Shown here: positions 1-5,271 of the stretch, piece by piece | How positions within the stretch are numbered: position 1 is the first letter of the stretch | Layout: each line of letters starts with the position of its first letter | NCBI GenBank assembly: GCA_045046905.1 | Contig: JASFYU010000010.1 | Span: 1-6,145, forward strand | Origin: JASFYU01 sp045046905 | GTDB taxonomy: Bacteria > Bacteroidota > Bacteroidia > Flavobacteriales > Flavobacteriaceae | DNA length: 6,145 bases | Direction of reading: 5' to 3' | Position numbers and translations under genes: made by a program | The notes under the pieces: model-generated | The model's database searches: none | What the model was told of the DNA's origin: nothing | The model's input: only the letters and a program-made list of their open reading frames with translations

Positions 1-255
1 ACAACAAGCTCGACCCAAGGGTACGACTTATGTTTTCGAAAAAATATTTATTTTTTGAGGCAAGCCTCCTGAATTAAATCCTCAATGGAGGTATTACACC
101 TCATTTATGGTGATTGCCCTGCGATTAAAACGGCAATCTTGTAAAATTACTAGATTTTTATCCTTGACCGAAATTAATTTTTGAAAATTCTACTATAAAA
201 TAGCACAAAACCTATAATCGTGCCATAGACAGGCACACTAGAGGATTTTTTTGGA
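1..255. other. Intergenic stretch with small inverted repeats, no supported gene
   Basis: No convincing gene is seen on either strand; the three forward frames stay open from the window edge only to about position 58-75 and none looks like a recognisable protein tail. The DNA holds an A/T inverted repeat (39-46 with 49-56) and three short G/C-containing inverted repeats: 57-61 with 64-68, 88-92 with 98-102, and 112-118 with 132-138 (7 bp, 13-nt loop). The last may be the terminator of a gene lying left of the window, but it lacks a clean T run. The bases at 9-20 resemble, in reverse orientation and with two mismatches in 12, the left part of the dispersed repeat found at 3455, 3702 and 5181. 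Confidence 0.5.
220..236 (-). terminator. Weak hairpin downstream of the ghrA-like gene
   Basis: GTGCC (220-224) pairs with GGCAC (232-236) around a 7-nt loop, 20 nt beyond the stop codon of the minus-strand reductase gene. The following minus-strand bases are T-rich only in part (GATTATAGGTTTTG), so this is a weak candidate for the end of the operon. An overlapping alternative pairs GCAC with GTGC across 203-223. Confidence 0.3.
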
Positions 256-1185
256 TTAATATCCTTTTGACTTGGAAACAAGATGCAGCAAAGTTTCTTC
301 ATTTTGAAGTCTTCTGTAGTTTTCAAGAATTTGTGGCACCACTGACCTCGTATCCGAAACACTGGCATAATGCGGAGTCATATGCACTTTTGAATGTTTC
401 CAAAAGGGGTGCTCGGTCGACAAGGGCTCTTGATGGCACACATCGAGGCAGGCGCCAGACAGCTGCTCGCTATCGAGCATCTCGATCAGATCGGAGTCCA
501 CCAGATGTCCTCCTCTCGCTACATTGATGATATAGGCTCCCTTTGGTAGTTGTTTAAAAAGTGTTTTGTTTAAAATACCCGTGGTTTCATTGGTCAAGGG
601 CAAAAGGCAGACTAGGATCTGTGTAGTTTCTAAAAAGGCCGCTAAATCTTCTTGTCCTGCAAAGCTCTGTACGCCTGCAATTGATTTTTGTGAATTGGAC
701 CAGCCCTGCGTTTTAAAACCGAATTTAACCAAATCATAAGCCAAAACCAGCCCCAAGGCTCCAAGGCCGAGAATGCCTACTCTAAAATCAGAAATACGGC
801 CATAGTCTATCGGTTTCCATATTCCGTTTATCTGGTCGATTTTATATTGATTGAGATTCTTTATATGTGCAAAAATAGCCGCAATCACGTGTTCTGACAT
901 ATCTTTGGCCAGCCTGGTATCAACTACCCTAGTAATGGGCAGATGTACGGGAGCATCAGGATCTTCAAAGATAAAATCGACCCCCGCCCCACTCGAGGCA
1001 ATACATTTTAGATTGGGGTATTCGGCAAGGGACCCCTTGGGGTGTTTCCATACTAGAGCCATTTCTATTTCGTCTTTCGGATGATCTTCTAGGTAGCTGA
1101 ACACCTGAATTTCAGGATTCACCGCTTTTAAGGCCTTTATCCATGTTTCAATTTTTCCGTCTTGTCGTAGTATTGCGATTGCCAT
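256..1185 (-). CDS. ghrA: Glyoxylate/hydroxypyruvate reductase A-like D-2-hydroxyacid dehydrogenase
   Basis: This 309-residue cytosolic protein most likely reduces glyoxylate to glycolate and hydroxypyruvate to D-glycerate with NAD(P)H. The nucleotide-binding motif GLGALG is at residues 140-145. The expected catalytic set of the D-isomer 2-hydroxyacid dehydrogenases is present: Arg224 in NVARGG, Glu253 in HQEPL and His272 in TPHYAS. An SSGAGVD substrate-loop motif is at 64-70. The GhrA branch is recognised by GVQSFAG at 171-177 followed by an AFL segment, and by the C-terminal KGY; the length is close to the roughly 312 residues of E. coli GhrA. The gene starts 6 nt after the stop of the DUF6155-like gene, so the two are surely cotranscribed and this gene has no promoter of its own in sight. 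Substrate preference within the family cannot be read from sequence; a related 2-hydroxyacid reductase activity remains possible. Confidence 0.9.
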   Translation of the reverse strand: MAIAILRQDGKIETWIKALKAVNPEIQVFSYLEDHPKDEIEMALVWKHPKGSLAEYPNLKCIASSGAGVDFIFEDPDAPVHLPITRVVDTRLAKDMSEHVIAAIFAHIKNLNQYKIDQINGIWKPIDYGRISDFRVGILGLGALGLVLAYDLVKFGFKTQGWSNSQKSIAGVQSFAGQEDLAAFLETTQILVCLLPLTNETTGILNKTLFKQLPKGAYIINVARGGHLVDSDLIEMLDSEQLSGACLDVCHQEPLSTEHPFWKHSKVHMTPHYASVSDTRSVVPQILENYRRLQNEETLLHLVSKSKGY

Positions 1186-1191
1186 ATGTGT

Positions 1192-1701
1192 TTAATCTAA
1201 AATATCTAACGCTCTAGAGAAGTCTTCTCCAAAAAGCCAATCTTCCTCTTGGGTACGATCGTAAATTTTAAGTATTCGTTCTTTAAAATCGTGCAACAGC
1301 CCATTGACCGATACATAATGTACCACCTGGGTGAAAGAATTTAATATACTTTTATAAAAAGCATCGGGTACATTACGTTCTATTGAAAAGGATTGGGCCA
1401 CCTCGATATTATACAACATGACATCGGCTATCAAATGAGGTTCTACACCCAACTTGATAAAATGCTTGATGTATTTTTGCGCTACCGATCTTCTTGCTTT
1501 AGGACGTTTCCTTTTTAAGGGAAAATACTCATTTGAAATTTTTATTTTGGCCCCTTGCACCAATTTTTCTTCTTTTGGATTGAAAATAAAATCATAATAC
1601 TCCTTGACTATGGGAAAACGTTGATATAGATCCATCAGTTGCTCTTCTAACGCCTTCTTTTTAAGATCTGCCAAATATTTTTTAAGGGCCCTTTTACTCA
1701 T
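1192..1701 (-). CDS. DUF6155-like protein of unknown function
   Basis: This 169-residue soluble protein is rich in Lys and Arg and has no signal peptide or membrane segment. It resembles the flavobacterial family I know as DUF6155: an N-terminal helix starting MSKRALKKYL, a YYDFIFNPKEEKL segment near residues 36-48, a basic KRKRPKARRSVAQKYIKHF stretch near 60-79, and a helical C-terminal half. The function is unknown; the basic patch suggests a nucleic-acid or acidic partner, which is inference only. The frame is open upstream to an ATG at 1752, but I choose the ATG at 1701. The family's usual N-terminus begins there, a purine-rich AAAGGATGG precedes it, and a promoter candidate (1720-1753) lies between the two starts. 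It is the first gene of an operon with the ghrA-like gene and diverges from the sigma factor gene. The gene is certain; the family name is from memory. Confidence 0.85.
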   Translation of the reverse strand: MSKRALKKYLADLKKKALEEQLMDLYQRFPIVKEYYDFIFNPKEEKLVQGAKIKISNEYFPLKRKRPKARRSVAQKYIKHFIKLGVEPHLIADVMLYNIEVAQSFSIERNVPDAFYKSILNSFTQVVHYVSVNGLLHDFKERILKIYDRTQEEDWLFGEDFSRALDILD

Positions 1702-1719
1702 ATTCCCATCCTTTGGATT

Positions 1720-1753
1720 CAAAAATAAGTTACACGCATAGATTAACGGCAAA
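1720..1753 (-). promoter_or_regulatory. Bacteroidota-type promoter for the DUF6155-ghrA operon
   Basis: On the minus strand TATTTTTG (1727-1720) is a perfect match to the TAnnTTTG -7 element, with TTTG (1753-1750) 22 nt upstream as the -33 element, within the 17-23 nt spacing known for flavobacterial housekeeping promoters. Transcription would begin roughly 10-15 nt before the ATG at 1701, giving a very short leader. This argues against the longer reading frame that starts at 1752. Confidence 0.5.
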
Positions 1754-1877
1754 TATGCCTACATAAATTATTAAACTTATCATAAATACTGTATAATAAT
1801 ACCCCAATCTCTTAGGAAAAGACACAATAAAGATGTATTATGATCTCTTGTAGAACATCAAAATACAAATTTCACAT

Positions 1878-2741
1878 ATGAGGCAATTAAAGATAATCAA
1901 GCAGGTAACCAATAGAGAATCAAAATCATTGGATAAATACTTGCAAGATATCAGTAAAATAGACTTAATCAATGCCAGTGAAGAAGTTGAATTAGCACAA
2001 CGCATACGAAAGGGAGATCAAATAGCCCTAGAAAAACTGACCATAGCGAATCTACGTTTTGTGGTATCGGTGGCTAAACAATATCAAAATCAAGGACTCA
2101 AATTACCCGATTTGATTAACGAGGGTAATTTAGGCCTAGTGAAGGCGGCAAAGCGTTTTGACGAGACTCGAGGCTTCAAATTTATTTCCTATGCCGTATG
2201 GTGGATTCGACAATCTATCTTACAGGCTTTGGCTGAACAATCACGGGTGGTTCGCCTGCCCTTGAATAAAATCGGATCCATAAATAAGATAAAAAAGGCC
2301 TTTTCATATTTAGAACAGGCACATGAGCGGCCGCCTTCTGCGGAAGAAATCGCCAAGGAATTGGAAATGACCGTGAGTGAAGTGAAACAATCTATGAAAA
2401 ACTCGGGCAGACATGTTTCTATGGATGCACCTTTGAGAGAAGGAGAAGATTCGAATCTATATGATGTACTACGATCGAACGAATCACCTCGCCCCGATAA
2501 AGTCTTAATGCAGCAGTCATTGAACACTGAGATAAACAGAGCATTAGATACCCTGTCACCTAGAGAGGCCGATGTAGTTAAATTGTACTATGGTATTGGT
2601 GACCAACAGTCGATGACCTTGGCCGAGATCGGTCAAACCTTCGACCTAACCCGTGAGAGGGTTCGGCAAATTCGAGAGAAGGCAATTCGAAAACTAAGAC
2701 ATAATTCAAGAAGTAAGCTACTAAAAACCTACTTGGGCTAG
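1878..2741 (+). CDS. rpoD: RpoD/SigA-type RNA polymerase sigma-70 factor
   Basis: This 287-residue sigma factor directs RNA polymerase to promoters. It has the short Bacteroidota form without region 1.1. Region 1.2 is at about residues 18-50, and region 2 at about 51-125 with the core-binding and -10-melting segment (FDETRGFKFISYAVWWIRQS, 94-113). Region 3 is at about 130-180, and the 3.2 finger at about 181-199 (SMDAPLREGEDSNLYDVLR). Region 4 is at about 221-287, with the helix-turn-helix near 247-274 (TLAEIGQTFDLTRERVRQI). The ATG at 1878 gives the MRQLKI start typical of the family; no Shine-Dalgarno is visible, only an A-rich leader. Two TAG stops stand in tandem. The gene is monocistronic, divergent from the DUF6155 operon and closed by a strong hairpin. 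Several positions differ from the flavobacterial RpoD consensus I remember (for example KIDLINASEE, LKLPDL, DQQSMTL), so it may be a second paralogue rather than the main sigma factor. Confidence 0.96.
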   Translation: MRQLKIIKQVTNRESKSLDKYLQDISKIDLINASEEVELAQRIRKGDQIALEKLTIANLRFVVSVAKQYQNQGLKLPDLINEGNLGLVKAAKRFDETRGFKFISYAVWWIRQSILQALAEQSRVVRLPLNKIGSINKIKKAFSYLEQAHERPPSAEEIAKELEMTVSEVKQSMKNSGRHVSMDAPLREGEDSNLYDVLRSNESPRPDKVLMQQSLNTEINRALDTLSPREADVVKLYYGIGDQQSMTLAEIGQTFDLTRERVRQIREKAIRKLRHNSRSKLLKTYLG

Positions 2742-2764
2742 TAGACCCTTTTTAATAGAATAAG

Positions 2765-2806
2765 AAATGAGCTTGTCTAAAAATTACTTTTTAGACAAGC
2801 TCATTT
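2765..2806 (+). terminator. Bidirectional terminator: perfect 19-bp hairpin
   Basis: Bases 2765-2783 and 2788-2806 are exact reverse complements around a TTAC tetraloop. The G/C-bearing centre (GAGCTTGTC) is flanked by A runs on one arm and T runs on the other, so the stem ends in U-rich RNA in both directions. It lies 23 nt after the sigma factor stop codon and 25 nt after the stop of the minus-strand microORF at 2832, so it can end transcription from both converging units. Confidence 0.85.
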
Positions 2807-2831
2807 TGATAACTAATACACTAAAAAATAC

Positions 2832-2933
2832 TTAAGAACAATTTAATTTGTTAATCTCGACATCTAAAAGAATATCATTTAAATCTTCGATGAAATTCAA
2901 ATAGGCCACATTGTCAGAATTTGGTTTTGCCAT
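2832..2933 (-). CDS. Acidic microprotein A (33 aa), paralogue of the next ORF
   Basis: I do not recognise this product. The ORF runs from an ATG at 2933 to TAA at 2832 and encodes 33 residues with 6 acidic and 2 basic side chains, a hydrophobic spacing suited to one amphipathic helix, no signal peptide, and a Cys as next-to-last residue. Residues 11-33 (from YLNFIEDLNDIL) align without gaps to residues 10-32 of the upstream microORF, with 9 identities in 23 and six conservative pairs (I/L, E/Q, D/E). Five of the nine identical residues use different codons, so the protein and not merely the DNA is conserved. The start follows an A-rich AAAAATT leader usual for this phylum. It lies 36 nt after the stop of microprotein B and just before the shared terminator, which suggests a two-gene operon. 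Confidence 0.65.
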   Translation of the reverse strand: MAKPNSDNVAYLNFIEDLNDILLDVEINKLNCS

Positions 2934-2969
2934 AATTTTTGGTGTTTAAAAAATAATCGTGCAGTCAGA

Positions 2970-3068
2970 TTACATATAATCTAACTCCGCCAATTCATTT
3001 AAGCTTAATATTTCATTTAATTCTTGGAGGAATGTTAGGTATTCCTCACCGTAGGTATCATAAAGCAT
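2970..3068 (-). CDS. Acidic microprotein B (32 aa), paralogue of microprotein A
   Basis: I do not recognise this product. The ORF runs from an ATG at 3068 to TAA at 2970 and encodes 32 residues with eight acidic side chains and no Lys or Arg (net about -8). The C-terminal two thirds (from YLTFLQELNEIL at residue 10) would form an amphipathic helix with Leu/Ile on one face. No signal peptide or membrane segment is evident. It matches microprotein A across 23 ungapped residues. It is the first gene of the apparent pair, preceded by a leader of about 40 nt and a promoter candidate at 3115-3145. A role as a small helical binding partner is only inference: the neighbouring convergent gene is a sigma factor, but adjacency alone does not link them. 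A precursor peptide is another possibility, though no modification enzyme is in the window. Confidence 0.65.
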   Translation of the reverse strand: MLYDTYGEEYLTFLQELNEILSLNELAELDYM

Positions 3069-3114
3069 GGTGATTCAGGGTTTTATTGATTTTGGTTTCA
3101 ATAATTTTGAACAG

Positions 3115-3145
3115 TAAACATAGCTATAACGCACCTTCTCAACAA
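3115..3145 (-). promoter_or_regulatory. Promoter candidate for the microprotein pair
   Basis: On the minus strand TATGTTTA (3122-3115) matches TAnnTTTG at all but the last base. Two TTG triplets lie upstream, at 3142-3140 (17 nt spacing) and 3145-3143 (20 nt spacing), both within the allowed range. Transcription would start near 3105-3110 and give a leader of about 40 nt before the ATG at 3068. Confidence 0.4.
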
Positions 3146-3153
3146 TTAATTGT
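3142..3153. promoter_or_regulatory. 12-bp palindrome over the -33 region, possible operator
   Basis: ACAATTAATTGT is a perfect palindrome that overlaps the -33 triplets of the microprotein promoter candidate, which is where a repressor could sit. Perfect 12-bp palindromes are expected once or twice by chance in a window of this size, so the position rather than the symmetry is what makes it worth listing. Confidence 0.2.
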
Positions 3154-3330
3154 GGTGAATTTGCCGTTTTGTGTTGTGAAAGTGGCTAATCTTGCTGACA
3201 AGCTGTATTTAAAGGCCTAAGAGAGGTTTCCGTTCATCGATAATTTGGCACCTATGAACTTTTAATCTTCCTCTATTGAACACTAAAACTTTTATGCTCT
3301 TGCTTTTCTGAGCTTTTAAAACGCCCCCTC

Positions 3331-3370
3331 AGCACTTAACGCATTATGCCTAAATGGGCAGGCCAGTGCT
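3331..3370. other. Two-part hairpin, possible structured RNA or terminator
   Basis: AGCACT (3331-3336) pairs with AGTGCT (3365-3370), and inside it TGCC (3347-3350) pairs with GGCA (3357-3360) around a 6-nt loop. An AT-rich TTATATTTAT follows on the plus strand. Nothing transcribed toward it on the plus strand is obvious, so it could belong to an unannotated RNA. Both stems are short. Confidence 0.25.
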
Positions 3371-3454
3371 TTATATTTATGTAATTATTTACCCGAAGTA
3401 AATTTTGACTAAAAAAAACTCTTTTCCCGTACTTCTACGGCTATTTCCCTTACC

Positions 3455-3471
3455 ACCTGAGTTCGACCTAA
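3455..3471 (-). repeat. Dispersed 17-nt repeat, copy 1 (reverse orientation)
   Basis: Read on the minus strand this is TTAGGTCGAACTCAGGT, identical to copy 3 at 5181-5197 and one base different from copy 2 at 3702-3718. With copy 2 it makes an inverted pair around about 230 bp of AT-rich DNA. Confidence 0.8.
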
Positions 3472-3527
3472 GATTTAATCTACAGAATACAAATAAAGGA
3501 TACGATTTGAAATAGAAAATTTGAAGG

Positions 3528-3541
3528 AATATCTAGATATT
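3528..3541. repeat. 14-bp palindrome in the AT-rich spacer
   Basis: AATATCTAGATATT is a perfect palindrome, flanked by TTGA (3521-3524) and TCAA (3541-3544, which shares its first T with the palindrome), so an imperfect inverted repeat spans about 24 bp. It sits between repeat copies 1 and 2. It could be a protein-binding site; chance symmetry in AT-rich DNA is also plausible. Confidence 0.25.
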
Positions 3542-3693
3542 TCAAAAAGTTTACATGATACGATTGCCTTTTATTTGCATTTGCTTCGGATTTGATTACT
3601 TTTTCCACTTCTCGTCAAATTTCATCAAATTAACCCCTTAGTAGTCCTTCAAAAATTTAGCTTCGAATTGAATAAAAAATCATCTAAACTGTA

Positions 3694-3719
3694 AACAAAG
3701 ATTAGGTCGAACCCAGGTT
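3694..3719 (+). repeat. Dispersed repeat, copy 2 (26-nt direct repeat with copy 3)
   Basis: The core TTAGGTCGAACCCAGGT is at 3702-3718. Similarity to copy 3 extends leftward through AACAAA, so 3694-3719 and 5173-5198 match at 23 of 26 positions. It lies 95 bp before the ATG of the ILEI-GDPD gene, which is thus bracketed by direct repeats about 1.48 kb apart. Confidence 0.8.
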
Positions 3720-3743
3720 TACAATAATTAAGGTATACTACCG

Positions 3744-3755
3744 TTGATTAATCAA
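3744..3755. promoter_or_regulatory. 12-bp palindrome upstream of the ILEI-GDPD gene
   Basis: TTGATTAATCAA is a perfect palindrome 59 bp before the chosen ATG, in the place where an operator would be expected. I could not find a good TAnnTTTG element around it. As with other short palindromes, chance occurrence is possible. Confidence 0.2.
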
Positions 3756-3814
3756 TAAATACCGTCTTGGGCCACCAATATTGGGTTGTGCATTCGACCG
3801 TGGTACATCCAAAA

Positions 3815-5095
3815 ATGAGAAAAGAAATTTTACGTTCAGTACACAGGTCGATTATTGGTCTTCTATTTTTTGTTCTATATATAGGATGTATTCAAACTAC
3901 CCTTGCCAAGACCGAACCAACACAAATTACCCTTACTAGCCATAGCTTTAATGCCCATAAGAGAAGTAGTTTTACAATTTCTGGGCAAATAGAGCTGATT
4001 GAAAGAGGGCTTACTATCATACATTTTCATACCCCAGATACCTTCGAATATCGCAGCTTTGATACGTATTCAAGCGAGGAAGCCTCCGAAAAAATGGTCG
4101 AAATAATTTCGAAAATGCTAAAAAACAAGGCTGTATTCGCGATTTTGGCTCATGATTCAGCTGCCAAGAGTTTGTTGCGGCAGTCCGAGAAATTGACTGC
4201 CATGGGTTTTTTTCGATTGAGTGACCTAAAGGGCAGACAGGCCTATATCATGCATAATATTACCGGAGTCATTTTCGAAAATATACACGATATTTCGGCT
4301 AGCCTAAGCCTCGATATTCCTAAAAATGTGTCTGACAGCCAGATCTATTTTCCCAAAATCAGCTATGCTTTCGAACCTAATAATAACCGCTATATCGCAC
4401 ATGCCGGCGGTGAAGTGAATGGCATCAAATCAACCAACTCTAAACAGGCGCTTGATCAAAATTATAAAAAGGGATTTCGCCTTTTTGAGTTAGATATCAT
4501 CGAGACTTCTGACGGAGAACTGGTGGCAGCACACGATTGGAAGATGTGGGCGCGATTTACAGATTATCAGGGGACACTACCCCCCAGCCATGCCGAATTT
4601 ATGAAACATAAGATTTATGGCGACTATACCACACTTGACCTCAAGGGTATTAATGATTGGTTTAGGGCCCATCCTGATGCCACGCTTGTGACCGACAAGA
4701 TAAATGACCCCATAGCCTTTGCTGACCAATTTGTAGATAAGAATAGGTTGATTATGGAGCTTTTTAGTCTTATGGCCGTTGAGGAGGCCTCAAAAAATGG
4801 TATTACCGCCATGATTTCACAAGAACCCTTAATGAGTATGGCCAGTGACAAGCTAAACTATTTGTCGATTAATGCTATTACCTACGTAGCACTTTCACGA
4901 AGAATCATAGCCAGCCAAACCAAGCTACTGCTGCAACTAAAGGAACAGGGTATAAAAGTATATGTATACAATGTGAGCTTTGACCCCGGCAAGGATGAAA
5001 AATACGTACAGGAAAATGAGATCGGACTTGTTTATGGTATGTATGCTGATAGTTGGGTCTTTGATCAAGATGATTCGGAAAAGGCACCCCAATAA
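3815..5095 (+). CDS. Exported ILEI/PANDER-domain plus GDPD-like phosphodiesterase fusion
   Basis: This 426-residue protein begins with a signal sequence (basic start, then hydrophobic core at about 12-25). It may be cut after TLA at residue 31; YIGC at 22-25 is a poor lipobox because position -3 is Tyr. Residues about 50-155 look like an ILEI/PANDER (FAM3-like) domain: RGLTIIHF at 64-71, RSFDTYSSEEAS at 80-91, AILAHDSAAKSL at 109-120. Residues about 190-418 resemble a GDPD-superfamily barrel: AHAGG with His196, FELDI with Glu225 and Asp227, AAHDW with His240, and TDK at 293-295 where the usual metal-binding Glu motif lies. The Arg of the classic HRG motif is Ala here, as in the uncharacterised HAGG branch, so activity on glycerophosphodiesters is not assured. 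It probably acts in the periplasm or at the outer membrane. The frame is open back to a TTG at 3767, but the ATG at 3815 directly precedes the signal sequence. Confidence 0.88.
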   Translation: MRKEILRSVHRSIIGLLFFVLYIGCIQTTLAKTEPTQITLTSHSFNAHKRSSFTISGQIELIERGLTIIHFHTPDTFEYRSFDTYSSEEASEKMVEIISKMLKNKAVFAILAHDSAAKSLLRQSEKLTAMGFFRLSDLKGRQAYIMHNITGVIFENIHDISASLSLDIPKNVSDSQIYFPKISYAFEPNNNRYIAHAGGEVNGIKSTNSKQALDQNYKKGFRLFELDIIETSDGELVAAHDWKMWARFTDYQGTLPPSHAEFMKHKIYGDYTTLDLKGINDWFRAHPDATLVTDKINDPIAFADQFVDKNRLIMELFSLMAVEEASKNGITAMISQEPLMSMASDKLNYLSINAITYVALSRRIIASQTKLLLQLKEQGIKVYVYNVSFDPGKDEKYVQENEIGLVYGMYADSWVFDQDDSEKAPQ

Positions 5096-5127
5096 ACTTT
5101 ATAAGCTGAGCTCTACCTGAGAATTGC

Positions 5128-5141
5128 ACCCTAGCTAGGGT
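5128..5141. repeat. 14-bp palindrome between convergent genes
   Basis: ACCCTAGCTAGGGT is a perfect palindrome 33 bp after the stop of the ILEI-GDPD gene. It has no loop and no T run, so it is a poor intrinsic terminator. A smaller CTTAG/CTAAG inverted pair follows at 5151-5161. It may be a binding site or part of the edge of the repeat-bracketed segment. Confidence 0.3.
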
Positions 5142-5172
5142 ACATGATTCCTTAGCCTAAGTAGACCAAGAC

Positions 5173-5198
5173 AACAAACCTTAGGTCGAACTCAGGTT
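5173..5198 (+). repeat. Dispersed repeat, copy 3 (26-nt direct repeat with copy 2)
   Basis: The core TTAGGTCGAACTCAGGT is at 5181-5197, with the shared AACAAA extension on the left. It lies in the 176-bp space between the convergent ILEI-GDPD and YaiO-like genes, in the same orientation as copy 2. Confidence 0.8.
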
Positions 5199-5271
5199 AT
5201 AACTTGCGGGTCTAGTACATTGAAACTCCCTTTATAATAAGCGCCATTTTGCGTGAATACCAGCCTGGGGC

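Larger units (their letters stand above)
3154..3814. other. Long gene-poor intergenic stretch
   Basis: About 660 bp hold no ORF that I can support on either strand. The stretch contains a two-part hairpin (3331-3370), two oppositely oriented copies of a 17-nt dispersed repeat (3455-3471 and 3702-3718), a 14-bp palindrome (3528-3541) and a 12-bp palindrome (3744-3755). A plus-strand 28-codon ORF at 3555-3641 has no supporting evidence. The stretch may hold an untranslated RNA or the remains of a mobile element, but I recognise neither. Confidence 0.5.

Noticed and set aside
1..75. Possible 3' end of a plus-strand gene entering from the left
   Set aside because: All three frames are open for 18-24 codons, none gives a recognisable tail and the base composition is intergenic, so no choice is justified.
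267..527. Plus-strand ORF opposite the ghrA-like gene
   Set aside because: The product is low-complexity and Arg-rich, and it lies opposite the conserved C-terminal dehydrogenase sequence; a shadow.
1754..1877. Promoter for the sigma factor gene
   Set aside because: The AT-rich leader has no TAnnTTTG on the plus strand with a correctly spaced TTG, so no position could be supported.
2189..2527. Antisense ORF inside the sigma factor gene
   Set aside because: It lies wholly within a clear sigma-70 gene, and its product shows no recognisable domain; a reading-frame shadow.
3555..3641. 28-codon plus-strand ORF, hydrophobic and aromatic-rich
   Set aside because: No promoter element of the TAnnTTTG type, no homology to the microproteins or to anything I recognise, and ORFs of this length are common by chance.
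3767..3814. TTG-initiated extension of the ILEI-GDPD protein
   Set aside because: It would put 16 extra residues before a normal signal sequence, and the ATG at 3815 with an A-rich leader explains the start better.
3881..3892. Lipobox at YIGC, suggesting a lipoprotein
   Set aside because: Position -3 is Tyr rather than Leu/Val/Ile and there is a reasonable type I cleavage site after TLA; left as an open alternative, not annotated.
3455..5198. CRISPR array or classical insertion sequence
   Set aside because: The repeats are too few, irregularly spaced and in mixed orientation for CRISPR, and no transposase or integrase lies between them.
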